Shown here piece after piece: positions 44,816 through 53,776 of a stretch of DNA of 64,000 bases. Source of the DNA: an uncultured Lachnospiraceae bacterium (GTDB lineage Bacteria; Bacillota; Clostridia; Lachnospirales; Lachnospiraceae); assembly GCA_959022495.1 (NCBI GenBank), contig CAUEYX010000007.1:1-64000 (forward strand). Direction: 5' to 3'. The position numbers were made by a program, and so were the translations under genes. The stretch's first letter is position 1. The number at the start of each line of letters is the position of its first letter. A model generated the notes under the pieces. It had not been told where the DNA came from. It ran no database searches and worked only from the letters and a program-made list of their open reading frames with translations.

Positions 44816-45349
44816 ATGGCAGGTTTGATCGTCTATTTTTCCAGAAGGCATCAGAATTATGTAAACGGCGTGATTCGAGATCTGAAAGTGGGAAATACAA
44901 AAACTGCCGCGGATATGATCCGGAAGTTTACGAATGCGGATCTGTTTCAGATCGAACCGCTTCAGGAATATTCGAAGAAATATAATGAATGCATCGCCCA
45001 GGCTCAGGCCGATCAGCGGCGGGATGCCCGTCCGGAACTAAAAAAGTATCCGGAAGAAATGGAAAAATACGACACCATTTATCTGGGGTATCCCAATTAT
45101 TGGAGCACCATGCCCATGGCAGTTTTTACGTTTCTTGAGCATTACGATTTCTCAGGAAAACGAATCTGCCCGTTCTGCACTCACGAAGGAAGCGGTATGG
45201 GGTCCAGTGAGTCGGATATCCGAAAGACGTGCCCCGGGGCAGTAGTGGAACAAGGGCTCGCCATCCACGGAGGAAGTGTGGACATGGTAGAACCGGAAAT
45301 AATAAAATGGCTGGATTTTCTCAGAAAGAAGGAGGATACAGGATGTTAA
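44816..45349 (+). CDS. Flavodoxin (flavodoxin_4 type)
   Basis: 177 residues. LIVYFSRRHQNYVNG replaces the usual SxTGNT phosphate loop; YDTIYLGYPNYWSTMPMAVFTFLE and FCTHEGSGMGSS are the FMN-ring and third-loop motifs of the family. AGAAGGAGGG precedes the ATG. The product is a cytoplasmic electron carrier or quinone-type reductase. The final codons overlap the aldo/keto reductase start (GGATGTTAA), so the two are coupled. Confidence 0.85.
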   Translation: MAGLIVYFSRRHQNYVNGVIRDLKVGNTKTAADMIRKFTNADLFQIEPLQEYSKKYNECIAQAQADQRRDARPELKKYPEEMEKYDTIYLGYPNYWSTMPMAVFTFLEHYDFSGKRICPFCTHEGSGMGSSESDIRKTCPGAVVEQGLAIHGGSVDMVEPEIIKWLDFLRKKEDTGC

Positions 45350-46197
45350 ACGAGACATATACATTAGCAAACGGAGTAACGATCCCCAAGCTGGGACTCG
45401 GAACATGGTTCATCGACGATGAGAAATCAGCGGAGGCTGTCCGCGAGGCAGTGAAGCTGGGCTACCGGCATATTGATACCGCGCAGGCCTACGGCAATGA
45501 GCGGGGAGTGGGTGAGGGCGTGCGCACCTGCGGCGTTCCCAGAGAAGAATTGTTCGTGACTACAAAGCTTGCGGCGGAGGCGAAGACTTATGAAGAGGCG
45601 GCGGCAGCGATCAAAGGGTCTCTTGAAACGCTGGGAATTGGGTATATTGACCTGATGCTTATCCACAGTCCGCAGCCCTGGGCGGATTTCCGCGGCGGGT
45701 ATTATGCGGAGGGAAATAAAGAAGCGTGGCGCGCCATGGAAGACGCATACAAGGAAGGAAAGCTGCGCGCCATCGGCATTTCCAATTTCAAGGAAGAAGA
45801 TATCGAAAATATCTTGTCTTCCTGCACGGTCGCGCCGATGGTAAATCAGCTCCTCGTGCATATCGGAAACACACCGGAGAAGCTGATGAAATACTGCGAA
45901 GAGAAACAGATCCTTGTAGAGGCCTATTCCCCGGCAGCACACGGTGAGATTTTAAAGAGCGCTCAGGTGGCTGAAGCGGCGGAGAAATACGGGGTTACAG
46001 TTCCCCAGCTCTGCATCCGCTATACTCTGCAGCTTGGAGCAGTGTCCCTGCCCAAGACAGGGAACCCGGAGCATATGAAAGAAAATGCGGCCTTGGATTT
46101 CGTGATCTCAGACGCGGATATGGAAATGTTAAAGCAGATGAAACCGCTGAAAGACTATGGAGAGTACAGCGTGTTCCCGGTATTCAGTGGGAAGTAG
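45343..46197 (+). CDS. Aldo/keto reductase (1)
   Basis: 284 residues from ATG 45343, which has GAAGGAGGATACAGG in front; longer in-frame starts fall inside the flavodoxin gene. The NADPH-dependent TIM barrel shows LGLGTWFID, the catalytic Asp/Tyr in YRHIDTAQAYGNE, Lys in LFVTTKLAAE and His in IDLMLIHSPQPW. It resembles 2,5-diketogluconate-reductase-type enzymes. Likely reduces small aldehydes or ketones; substrate open. Confidence 0.9.
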   Translation: MLNETYTLANGVTIPKLGLGTWFIDDEKSAEAVREAVKLGYRHIDTAQAYGNERGVGEGVRTCGVPREELFVTTKLAAEAKTYEEAAAAIKGSLETLGIGYIDLMLIHSPQPWADFRGGYYAEGNKEAWRAMEDAYKEGKLRAIGISNFKEEDIENILSSCTVAPMVNQLLVHIGNTPEKLMKYCEEKQILVEAYSPAAHGEILKSAQVAEAAEKYGVTVPQLCIRYTLQLGAVSLPKTGNPEHMKENAALDFVISDADMEMLKQMKPLKDYGEYSVFPVFSGK

Positions 46198-46272
46198 ACA
46201 GGTGTGCGCGTGTTTGTACGTACAAATCAGTCCCCGTATCATAAAGCGGTGTATTGGGATAGGGATAACATC

Positions 46273-46300
46273 TTACAAAGACTGGACATTAACTTATAAT
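46273..46300 (+). promoter_or_regulatory. Promoter of the cupin-led redox operon
   Basis: TTACAA (46273-46278), 16 bases, TATAAT (46295-46300), 150 bases before the cupin ATG. The rest of the 253-base gap between 46197 and 46451 holds no gene I can support. Confidence 0.5.
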
Positions 46301-46450
46301 AAATACTACGATAACACACGTGCAATTCCGATAAAATGCTGCGGGTGTTACAATTTATAACGGAAAGTACCAAGACAAAGTTTTCAGACTGCTGTTTTTT
46401 AGAAGATGGACATATATCAGAAATGGCCGGCTGTATAAGGAGGAAGGAAC

Positions 46451-46876
46451 ATGAACATAGAAGAAATCAAAAAAGAACTGGGACCCGGAGCGGTATTCGA
46501 CATCGGAGCGGAGAACAGCGCTTTCACACAGTTTTTCGTAGGTCAGAGCTATCTCAGCATGCTGACTACAGCAGGCGTGCCCATCGGCAACGTGACATTT
46601 GAGCCGGGCTGCCGCAACAACTGGCATATCCACCACGCGAAGAGCGGCGGCGGACAGATCCTGTTGTGCACAGCGGGACGCGGATATTATCAGGAGTGGG
46701 GCAAGGAAACGCAGGAGCTGCACCCGGGTGATGTGGTCGTGATCCCGGCAGGAGTAAAGCACTGGCACGGAGCGGCACCGGACAGCTGGTTCTCCCATCT
46801 CGCTGTGGAAGTGCCGGGCGAGGATACAAGAAATGAATGGCTGGAGGCGGTAAGTGATGAAGAATATCGTTTTTAA
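46451..46876 (+). CDS. Cupin-domain protein
   Basis: 141 residues, one small beta-barrel. Metal-binding motif 1 is NNWHIHHAKSGGGQ and motif 2 is GDVVVIPAGVKHWHGA, with the three His and one Glu-position ligand substituted by Gln. AGGAGGAAGG precedes the ATG. Cupins of this size next to carboxymuconolactone-decarboxylase-like proteins occur widely as two-gene sets; here the stop overlaps the next start. Isomerase, oxygenase or sensor function cannot be chosen from sequence. Confidence 0.85.
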   Translation: MNIEEIKKELGPGAVFDIGAENSAFTQFFVGQSYLSMLTTAGVPIGNVTFEPGCRNNWHIHHAKSGGGQILLCTAGRGYYQEWGKETQELHPGDVVVIPAGVKHWHGAAPDSWFSHLAVEVPGEDTRNEWLEAVSDEEYRF

Positions 46877-47564
46877 AAATCAGAACACAGATCCGGAGTT
46901 TGCAGAACTGATCCAGAATTTCGCATGCGATGAGGTAGTAAATCACGACGATCTGGATGACCGCACACGGATGATGGCGATCCTTTCCACTCTGATTGGC
47001 AGCCAGAGCATCGACGCATTTAAAGAAATGCTGGGATGCGCGCTGGATAGCGATGTCACACCTGTAGAAGTGAAGGAGATCGTTTATCAGGCGACGGCGT
47101 ATCTGGGGCTTGGAAGAGTATTTCCTTTCCTGGAGTGCGTCAATGACGAACTCCGTGCGCGGGGCATTGCCCTTCCCCTTGAGGGGCAGGCGGCCACCAG
47201 CCCCTCAGACCGGCTGGAAAAAGGGGAGCAGGCACAGGTGGATATCTTTGGCGACCACATGAGAGGATTCTCCCAGTCCGGACCGGAGGAGAGCCGCCAT
47301 ATCAACAAATGGCTTTCCGACAACTGTTTTGGCGATTATTACACCCGCACAGGGCTTGACTATAAAGAGCGTGAGATGATCACCTTCTGTTTCCTAGCGG
47401 CACAGGGCGGATGCGAGCCCCAGCTGACTTCCCATGCGGCGGCGAACCTGCGCATCGGCAACGACAAGACATTTCTCATCAAGATCATTTCCCAGTGCCT
47501 GCCGTACATCGGATACCCCAGGAGCTTAAACGCGCTGCGGTGTGTGAATGAGGCGGCGAAATGA
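46857..47564 (+). CDS. Carboxymuconolactone decarboxylase family protein (tandem)
   Basis: About 235 residues; GTG 46854 and ATG 46857 are both possible. Two AhpD/CMD-type helical units are visible: RTRMMAILSTLIGSQSIDAFKEML with VKEIVYQATAYLG in the first half, and KEREMITFCFLAAQGGCEPQLTSHAAANL in the second. The usual CxxC of AhpD peroxidases is missing, leaving single Cys. It overlaps the cupin gene upstream and the RibD-like gene downstream (ATGA). A role in small-molecule or peroxide metabolism is likely but undefined. Confidence 0.85.
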   Translation: MKNIVFKNQNTDPEFAELIQNFACDEVVNHDDLDDRTRMMAILSTLIGSQSIDAFKEMLGCALDSDVTPVEVKEIVYQATAYLGLGRVFPFLECVNDELRARGIALPLEGQAATSPSDRLEKGEQAQVDIFGDHMRGFSQSGPEESRHINKWLSDNCFGDYYTRTGLDYKEREMITFCFLAAQGGCEPQLTSHAAANLRIGNDKTFLIKIISQCLPYIGYPRSLNALRCVNEAAK

Positions 47565-48289
47565 GGAACCGGCCTTATATCTTCTGCCATATGCTGACCT
47601 CCTTAGATGGGAAGATCATGGGAAATTATATGGAGCATCCGGCAAGCGAAGCGGCAGGAGAGGAATTTTACAGGATTGCTTTTGGGGAGGAACCTTATTA
47701 TAAACACCAGGGCTGGCTTTCCGGAAGAGTGACCACGGATGACAACTTCACATTTTATGAAAAACCGGATCTGGAAGAAAACGCGCCTCCTGTTCCGGAG
47801 GGAGATTATGTGGCTGACGCGGATTTTGGAATGTACTATGTGTCCGTCGATCCGTCCGGAAGGCTGGGATGGAAAGACGCCACACTGCATTACGAGACGA
47901 CCACAGCCCACGTCATCGAAGTCCTGACAGAACAGGTCTCCAATGACTACAAAGCATTTCTGCGCAGGCTGAACATCTCCTATATCATAGCAGGCAGTGA
48001 AAAACTGGACGCGGAGCTTGCTCTTCAGAAGTTAAAAGAATTGTTCCATATCGAAACACTGATGCTGGGCGGCGGCGCGGTTCTCAACTGGTCATTCATC
48101 CAGAAAGGACTTTGCGACGAGGTCAGCGTAGTCATCGCCCCGGCAGCGGACGGCTCTGTCAGGACGCAGACCTTATTTATGGAAAAAGAAGGCTTAAGTG
48201 ATGACACAGCCGTAGGCTTTTCGCTGGAAGAAGCAAAGGCTCTTTCCGGCGGTTCTGTATGGCTCCGTTATCGGGTGCAGGATCATTAA
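47561..48289 (+). CDS. RibD C-terminal / dihydrofolate reductase-like protein
   Basis: 242 residues. HMLTSLDGKIMG is the start of the RibD-C fold, and IETLMLGGGAVLNWSFIQKGLCDEVSVVIAP the NADPH-binding GGG loop with following helix. Stand-alone RibD-C proteins reduce pterin- or pyrimidine-like substrates with NADPH. Its ATG overlaps the preceding stop, so it belongs to the cupin operon. Not a riboflavin biosynthesis gene by context. Confidence 0.85.
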   Translation: MRNRPYIFCHMLTSLDGKIMGNYMEHPASEAAGEEFYRIAFGEEPYYKHQGWLSGRVTTDDNFTFYEKPDLEENAPPVPEGDYVADADFGMYYVSVDPSGRLGWKDATLHYETTTAHVIEVLTEQVSNDYKAFLRRLNISYIIAGSEKLDAELALQKLKELFHIETLMLGGGAVLNWSFIQKGLCDEVSVVIAPAADGSVRTQTLFMEKEGLSDDTAVGFSLEEAKALSGGSVWLRYRVQDH

Positions 48290-48316
48290 TAAGAATCAAA
48301 GAAAAGGAACTCAATC

Positions 48317-49354
48317 ATGAAGTATACACAGCTTGGCAATTCAGATTTAAATGTGTCCCGCATCTGCATGGGCTGTATGGGATTCGGGGACGCGAAAAAC
48401 GGGCAGCACACCTGGACCGTGGATGAAGCGCATTCCCGGGACATCATCCGCCGGGGACTGGAATCCGGCATCAATTTCTTCGACACAGCGATCGCCTATC
48501 AAAGCGGCACCAGCGAGCAGTATCTGGGACGGGCGCTTAAGGATTTCGCAAAGCGGGACGATGTTGTGGTGGCAACGAAATTCCTGCCCCGCACGCAGGA
48601 AGAGATCGAGGCGGGAATCAGCGGACAGCAGCATATCGCGCGCATGATCGATAAGAGCCTTAAGAATCTGGGGATGGATCATGTGGATCTGTATATCTAC
48701 CATATGTGGGACTACCAGACGCCCCTCTATGACATCACGGACGGACTGAACCAGGCGGTGAAAGCGGGAAAGACACGCCATATCGGTATCTCCAACTGCT
48801 TCGCTTGGCAGCTTGCAAAGGCAAACGCTCTGGCGGAAGCGGAGGGCTTCGCGAAGTTTGTTTCCATACAGGGACATTACAATCTCATCTTCCGTGAGGA
48901 AGAGCGGGAGATGGCGCCTTACTGCGCGGAAGAGAATATCGCCATGACACCTTACAGCGCGCTGGCGGGCGGCAGACTTGCAAGACATCCGGGCGAGACG
49001 ACAAAAAGATATGAGGAAGACAGCTACGCCCGATTCAAGTACGACGCCACGGCAGAGCAGGACGGCGAGATCATCCGCCGGGTGGCGGAACTGGCGGAAA
49101 AGCACGGCGTCTCCATGACAGAGATATCCCTTGCATGGCTGCTTACAAAAGTCACCGCTCCGGTTGTCGGCATGACGAAACCGGAACAGATCGAAGGAGC
49201 CGTAAAGGCAGTGGATCTGGAGCTTAACGCAGAGGAACTTGCCTATCTGGAAGAGCCCTACATCCCCCATCGACTGGTAGGCGTGATGGCGCAGAATACG
49301 GCGGCTTCAGGGTCAGGAAAGCATGTCTGGTCTACAGGGAACCAGAAGATCTGA
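48317..49354 (+). CDS. Aldo/keto reductase (2)
   Basis: 345 residues, longer YhdN/Tas-type branch. NFFDTAIAYQSGTSEQYLG holds the catalytic Asp and Tyr, VVATKFLPR the Lys, and DLYIYHMWDYQTPLYD the His. TPYSALAGGRLARHPGE is the NADPH-clamp loop typical of this branch. AAAGGAAC precedes the ATG, 27 bases after the RibD-like gene. Distinct from the shorter aldo/keto reductase at 45343. Confidence 0.9.
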   Translation: MKYTQLGNSDLNVSRICMGCMGFGDAKNGQHTWTVDEAHSRDIIRRGLESGINFFDTAIAYQSGTSEQYLGRALKDFAKRDDVVVATKFLPRTQEEIEAGISGQQHIARMIDKSLKNLGMDHVDLYIYHMWDYQTPLYDITDGLNQAVKAGKTRHIGISNCFAWQLAKANALAEAEGFAKFVSIQGHYNLIFREEEREMAPYCAEENIAMTPYSALAGGRLARHPGETTKRYEEDSYARFKYDATAEQDGEIIRRVAELAEKHGVSMTEISLAWLLTKVTAPVVGMTKPEQIEGAVKAVDLELNAEELAYLEEPYIPHRLVGVMAQNTAASGSGKHVWSTGNQKI

Positions 49355-49415
49355 GACTGCTTCCAGATATACGTTTCAGGCATTTCGGGAATTGTAATGA
49401 ATGGAGGATATGACC

Positions 49416-49895
49416 ATGAGTAAGACATTAGTAGCATATTTTTCAGCCAGCGGCGTGACTGCGAGACTTGCAGAGACGATCGCGAAAGCAGCGGACGCAG
49501 ATCTGTATGAGATCGCTCCCAAGGTGCCCTATACATCAGCGGACTTAAACTGGAACAATTCCAACAGCCGCAGCAGCATCGAGATGAACGACAAGGCTTC
49601 CCGCCCGGAGATCGCGGGAGCAGCAGAAGACATGGCACAGTATGATACGGTATTTGTCGGATTCCCGATCTGGTGGTATGAGGCGCCCCGCATCATCCAT
49701 ACCTTCCTTGAGAGTTATGACTTCTCAGGGAAAACCATTATTCCCTTCGCTACATCCGGCGGAAGCGGAATGGGCAGGACGAGCGACATCCTTCAGAAGA
49801 CATGTCCGGCGGCAAAAGTCCTTCCGGGCAAACGGATGAGCGTGACCGCATCAGAAAACCAGATCAAGAGCTGGATGAAGGAACTGGGGCTATAA
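49416..49895 (+). CDS. Flavodoxin
   Basis: 159 residues from ATG 49416, eight bases after GGAGG; the ATG at 49401 lies before that site. LVAYFSASGVTARLAE is the phosphate loop, TVFVGFPIWWYEAPRIIHTFLE the FMN-ring loop and FATSGGSGMGRTS the third loop. An 8-bp hairpin (49905-49926) follows without a strong T-run. Electron transfer or quinone reduction is expected. Confidence 0.9.
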   Translation: MSKTLVAYFSASGVTARLAETIAKAADADLYEIAPKVPYTSADLNWNNSNSRSSIEMNDKASRPEIAGAAEDMAQYDTVFVGFPIWWYEAPRIIHTFLESYDFSGKTIIPFATSGGSGMGRTSDILQKTCPAAKVLPGKRMSVTASENQIKSWMKELGL

Positions 49896-49951
49896 AATCA
49901 AAGCCCCTGTCAGGCAGATGACAGGGATATCCGGATAGGAGGCAAAACTAT

Positions 49952-50491
49952 ATGAAGATACTTGTAATTAAAAGCAGTCCCCACAAGCACGGCTCCTCGA
50001 ACCTGCTTGCGGACTCATTTATAAATGGAGCAGAAGAGGCGGGACATGTGATCACGGAATTCGACGCGGGACACGCGAATCTCCATCCCTGCCTGGGCTG
50101 TGAGGCATGCGGGATGTCCGGTCCCTGCGTGCAGAAGGACGATATGGCGCAGCTTCGCAACGTGCTCCTGGACACGGACATGGCTGTGTTTGTGACACCG
50201 TTGTATTACTTCGGAGTTTCCGCCCAGCTTAAGATGGTCATTGACCGTTTCTACAGCTTCAACGGAAAACTCTCATCAAAAGGACTTAAAACAGCCCTGA
50301 TCGTGGCAGCGTGGGACAACGCGGACTGGACCATGAAAGACATCCAGGCACACTATGAGACGATATGCAGATATATGAACTTCGAGAATATGGGCGAGAT
50401 CCTCGGCGGAGGATGCGGCACTGTCGGGATGACGAAGGCAGGAGGATTCCCGGAGAAAGCCTATGAGTTCGGAAAAAATCTGTCCTTGTAA
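49952..50491 (+). CDS. NADPH-dependent FMN reductase family protein
   Basis: 179 residues. ILVIKSSPHKHGSSNLLAD is the FMN phosphate loop, and HPCLGCEACGMSGPCVQKDDM the Cys-rich loop of iron-sulfur flavoprotein-type reductases (four Cys in C-x2-C-x6-C form after the first). TPLYYFGVSAQLKMVIDRFY contacts the FMN ring. AGGAGG before the ATG. It closes the redox operon; reduced flavin, metal or quinone reduction are all possible. Confidence 0.85.
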   Translation: MKILVIKSSPHKHGSSNLLADSFINGAEEAGHVITEFDAGHANLHPCLGCEACGMSGPCVQKDDMAQLRNVLLDTDMAVFVTPLYYFGVSAQLKMVIDRFYSFNGKLSSKGLKTALIVAAWDNADWTMKDIQAHYETICRYMNFENMGEILGGGCGTVGMTKAGGFPEKAYEFGKNLSL

Positions 50492-50557
50492 GAGAATGGA
50501 AGAGAGGCTATACTGTAGATATGATCATTCCTGCTGTCGCGGAGAAGGAGGAGACAT

Positions 50558-52240
50558 ATGGCGTACAAGCCTCTGCCGGTCGGAGTTGAGAATTTTTCCG
50601 ACCTCATAGAAAAGGGATATTATTTTATCGACAAAACACTGCTGATCAAGGATCTTCTGGATATGAAAGGGGCAGTGAATCTGTTTACGCGCCCCAGACG
50701 CTTCGGGAAAACCCTGAATATGAGTATGCTGAAATGTTTTTTTGAAAAAACAAAGACAGGGAAAAATAAAAAACTCTTTGCAGGTCTTAAGATCATGAGC
50801 GCGGGAGAAGCGTATCAGAAAGAAATGGGAAAATATCCGGTGATCAGTATATCCCTGAAATCCATGAAGCAACATTCCTTCGATATGGCATATCACATGT
50901 TCGGGCACATTGTAGGCGAAGAGTATGGACGTCACTGGGATATCGTAGAAAAAAGCGCATGTCTGACTGATGAGGAAAAGAAACGTTATCTGCGGCTCAG
51001 AGATAAAACCGGCACAGAAGATGATTATGCGATATCTCTGAAGTTTCTGTCCGACTGTCTGTGCAAATGCACAGGCACGCAGACGGTCATCCTGATCGAC
51101 GAGTATGATGTGCCATTGGAAAATGCTTATTTTGAAGGCTTTTATGACAACATGGTATCCCTCATCCGTTCGGTGTTTGAATCAGCGCTAAAGACCAATG
51201 ACAGCCTTGCGTTTGCCGTGATCACCGGATGTCTGCGTATCAGCAGGGAATCCATTTTCACCGGTCTGAATAACCTGCAGATCATATCCATAACAGATAA
51301 TCTTTACTCGGAACATTTCGGTTTTACGCAGGAGGAAGTAGAACAGCTTCTTGACTTCTACGGGATAAGAAAGAATGAATCCATTGTACGCTCATGGTAT
51401 GACGGCTATCGTTTCGGCGAAACAGAAGTGTATAATCCGTGGAGTATGATCAACTATGTCCAGTCGTGCCGCAAAGACAAAGATACTCTGCCGAAGCCAT
51501 ATTGGTCCAACACCAGTTCAAACAGCATCATCCGGAGGCTGATCGAGCATGCCGATCTGGCAGTAAAGCAGGAGGTTGAAGCGCTGATCGAAGGAAAAAC
51601 CATTGTGAAACCGGTGCATGAAGATATCACTTATGAGGATATGGAATCCACGCAAGATAATCTGTGGAATTTCCTTTTCTTTACCGGATATCTGAAAAAG
51701 ATCAGGACATGGCTGGAGGAAGAGATTACTTACATTGAAATGGCAATTCCGAATCTGGAGGTCAGATATATTTACAAAACTGCTGTTCTCCGATGGTTTG
51801 ATAAATGCGTATCCCAGAAAGAGCTCACACCGCTCTACGAGAGTATGCTTACCGGAGACACACAGAAAATGTCGGATATCCTGTCAGAGAATCTGATGGA
51901 AACGATCAGTTTCTATGATTATAAAGAATCTTATTATCATGGCTTCCTTGCAGGCATGCTGAAAAATATCGGCAATTATATTGTCCTGTCGAACAGAGAA
52001 TCAGGAAGCGGACGTCCGGATCTGATCGTAAAGTATCCAAGCGTGAGAGGAAAGGCTGTGATCCTTGAGATCAAAGTCTCCCCGTCCTATCAGGAGATGG
52101 AGAAGAAGTGCGATGAAGCACTTTGCCAGATTAAGACAAGACAGTATGAAAAAGAACTCCGAGAGGAAGGGTACAGCCATATCCTCAAATATGGTGTGGC
52201 TTTTTATAAAAAAGAATGCATGGTGAAGTCTTTCCCATAA
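50558..52240 (+). CDS. AAA-ATPase-like protein with C-terminal PD-(D/E)XK nuclease-like domain
   Basis: 560 residues. The N-terminal AAA_ATPase-like domain has YYFIDKTLLIKDLL and a P-loop RPRRFGKTLNMSML; VILIDEYDVPLENAY is Walker B. The C-terminal PDDEXK_9 domain has GRPDLIVKYP..GKAVILEIKVS, where Asp, Glu and Lys form the nuclease triad, then the helix YEKELREEGYSHILKYGVAF. This family is abundant in Firmicutes and Bacteroidetes, often in many copies per genome; its role is unsettled and is sometimes linked to defence or mobile DNA. It stands alone with AGGAGGAG upstream. Confidence 0.85.
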   Translation: MAYKPLPVGVENFSDLIEKGYYFIDKTLLIKDLLDMKGAVNLFTRPRRFGKTLNMSMLKCFFEKTKTGKNKKLFAGLKIMSAGEAYQKEMGKYPVISISLKSMKQHSFDMAYHMFGHIVGEEYGRHWDIVEKSACLTDEEKKRYLRLRDKTGTEDDYAISLKFLSDCLCKCTGTQTVILIDEYDVPLENAYFEGFYDNMVSLIRSVFESALKTNDSLAFAVITGCLRISRESIFTGLNNLQIISITDNLYSEHFGFTQEEVEQLLDFYGIRKNESIVRSWYDGYRFGETEVYNPWSMINYVQSCRKDKDTLPKPYWSNTSSNSIIRRLIEHADLAVKQEVEALIEGKTIVKPVHEDITYEDMESTQDNLWNFLFFTGYLKKIRTWLEEEITYIEMAIPNLEVRYIYKTAVLRWFDKCVSQKELTPLYESMLTGDTQKMSDILSENLMETISFYDYKESYYHGFLAGMLKNIGNYIVLSNRESGSGRPDLIVKYPSVRGKAVILEIKVSPSYQEMEKKCDEALCQIKTRQYEKELREEGYSHILKYGVAFYKKECMVKSFP

Positions 52241-52285
52241 ATAGAGCCGGCAAACAAAAAGCAGATATAGGCACATACGAGATAA

Positions 52286-52312
52286 AAGGAGGCAGAACGT
52301 CTCCTTTTTCTT
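52286..52312 (+). terminator. Terminator after the AAA/nuclease gene
   Basis: AAAGGAG and CTCCTTT form a short stem with a GCAGAACGT loop followed by TTTCTTG. The intron-like remnant begins directly behind the T-run. Confidence 0.65.
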
Positions 52313-52313
52313 G

Positions 52314-52400
52314 TTTGCGCGCCGTGGGCGCGCTCTAACGGGTGAAACTCCCGAACACGTCCAAATAGTGGGAATTGACAGGAGCAGAGGCATTAAATTT
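52314..52400 (+). mobile_element. Probable 5' remnant of a group II intron
   Basis: Directly after the terminator T-run comes a GCGCGCC/GGGCGCGC stem and then ACGGGTGAAACTCCCG. This resembles the first 50 bases of bacterial group II introns, where a GTGYG 5' end is followed by a CGGGTGAAAGTCCCG hairpin. The bases CCAAATAGTGGGAATTGACAGG after it also look intron-like. Only about 85 bases are left; there is no maturase gene or domain V. Recognition is from memory of the motif and untested. Confidence 0.45.
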
Positions 52401-52416
52401 TTAAACTATTCTTAGG

Positions 52417-53286
52417 TCATTTAATATTTAAATATTTTTCACAGGTCTTAGTACAATAATTCCAGATGATTTTTTGTCCTTCCTCAGAAAACCATTTTTC
52501 TTCAATTTCTTTTTCTTGTCCATTTCCATAAAACTTTCCGGACACTCCCTCGACTTCCACAGAGGTGATCAAATAAAGTCCGGTTGCCGCCGCTTCTGAA
52601 ATAGACCATGAATATGCTTCATATTGCTTTATCATTTCTTGCATTTCAGGAATATATTTAGAAACTCTGCCCAGATCAGTAGCTAACGCTGTACCCGGTT
52701 CTACTGTATTGAATGTAATATTGTCAATCCCTTCTCTTTTTGCTGTTTCATGAAATTCTCGCATAATCCACCAGACATAGAGTTTAGAAAGATCATATGC
52801 TCTCCCGAATGTATAATGGTTTTCAAGTTCAATATCATCTAATATTGGCTCAGACATGCGATAACATTCCGATGATTGTGTCACCACTCTCGATGAATTG
52901 CCTTTTTTAAGCAGGGGAAGCAGCAATTTCGTTAGTAAAAACGGGGCAAGCATATTAATGGCAAATGTTTTTTCGTGCCCTTCATCTGTAACTTCTCTTT
53001 TTTCTCCGAACTGACCGCCTGCATTATTATAAAGGACATCAATATAATCCACTTTTTCCTTTACTTGTTCTGCGAATTTTGCCACCTCTGACATCAGAGA
53101 GAAATCAGCAGTAAGCATGATCACATCTGTATGACCTGTTGCCACAATCTCGTCATAAACCTGCTTTGTCCTTACCCTGTCTCTTCCATGGATAATAAGA
53201 CGATGACCCTCTTTTGCCAATGTCAAAGCAGTTTCCTTCCCAATACCGCTTGAAGCGCCTGTAATTAAGATTGTTCTTTTTTTCAT
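52417..53286 (-). CDS. Short-chain dehydrogenase/reductase
   Basis: 289 residues. ILITGASSGIGKETA is the NAD(P)-binding loop, LYNNAGGQFGE the NNAG motif, SSRVVTQSSECYRM the catalytic Ser region, and RAYDLSKLY the Tyr-x3-Lys pair. HGRDR after strand two suggests NADP preference. The closest type is the retinol-dehydrogenase-like group. It lies 42 bases downstream of the MerR gene on the same strand, so it is probably induced through that regulator, as for carbonyl-responsive MerR-SDR pairs. Base composition is AT-richer than the flanks. Confidence 0.9.
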   Translation of the reverse strand: MKKRTILITGASSGIGKETALTLAKEGHRLIIHGRDRVRTKQVYDEIVATGHTDVIMLTADFSLMSEVAKFAEQVKEKVDYIDVLYNNAGGQFGEKREVTDEGHEKTFAINMLAPFLLTKLLLPLLKKGNSSRVVTQSSECYRMSEPILDDIELENHYTFGRAYDLSKLYVWWIMREFHETAKREGIDNITFNTVEPGTALATDLGRVSKYIPEMQEMIKQYEAYSWSISEAAATGLYLITSVEVEGVSGKFYGNGQEKEIEEKWFSEEGQKIIWNYCTKTCEKYLNIK

Positions 53287-53328
53287 TGTTTATCCTCCTT
53301 AAAATTTTTTCATTCTTACGATTTCTCG

Positions 53329-53754
53329 CTAATCTTTATCCTTATTATACTGTTTCATATACTTTTCCCAAACACGGGCTTCTGTACCATCCTGGAGCGC
53401 TTCCTTGAAATATTTGCACTTTCCTTTCGCAATTTCCAGCGCTTTTTGCATATCGGAAAGTTTTTCTTCAATTTGCTTTACTTGCCTGCAATAAATGTCA
53501 TATCGTTCCTGCAAGGTGGAATCACCCTGTCTTGTAAGTTGCATGAAATACGTCATATCCTTGATTTTCAAGCCGGATAGTTTAAAGCAATTTATGATTT
53601 TTATGGTTTCCAAATCTTCGTCGGTAAACTCCCGATAGCCTGATTGCCTGCGTTTCAATCCCGGCAATAATCCTTCTTTGTCGTAATAACGAAGCGTAGA
53701 AACAGACAAACCTGTTATTTCTGAAACCTGTTTAATTGTGTAAGCTATATACAT
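53329..53754 (-). CDS. MerR family regulator
   Basis: 141 residues from ATG 53754, with AAGAAGGTG just upstream; longer reads run through the promoter. YTIKQVSEITGLSVSTLRYYDKEGLLPGLKR is the MerR winged-helix start, then a coiled-coil dimer helix (about 80-125, RYDIYCRQVKQIEEKLSDMQKALEIAKGKCKYF). The single Cys and helix end resemble NmlR/AdhR-type carbonyl or aldehyde sensors. It heads an operon with the SDR gene. Confidence 0.9.
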   Translation of the reverse strand: MYIAYTIKQVSEITGLSVSTLRYYDKEGLLPGLKRRQSGYREFTDEDLETIKIINCFKLSGLKIKDMTYFMQLTRQGDSTLQERYDIYCRQVKQIEEKLSDMQKALEIAKGKCKYFKEALQDGTEARVWEKYMKQYNKDKD

Positions 53755-53776
53755 CACCTTCTTTTTATTTTTATCC

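Noticed and set aside
47561..48289. RibD-like gene as part of riboflavin synthesis
   Set aside because: No deaminase domain and no rib genes nearby; the context is a redox operon.
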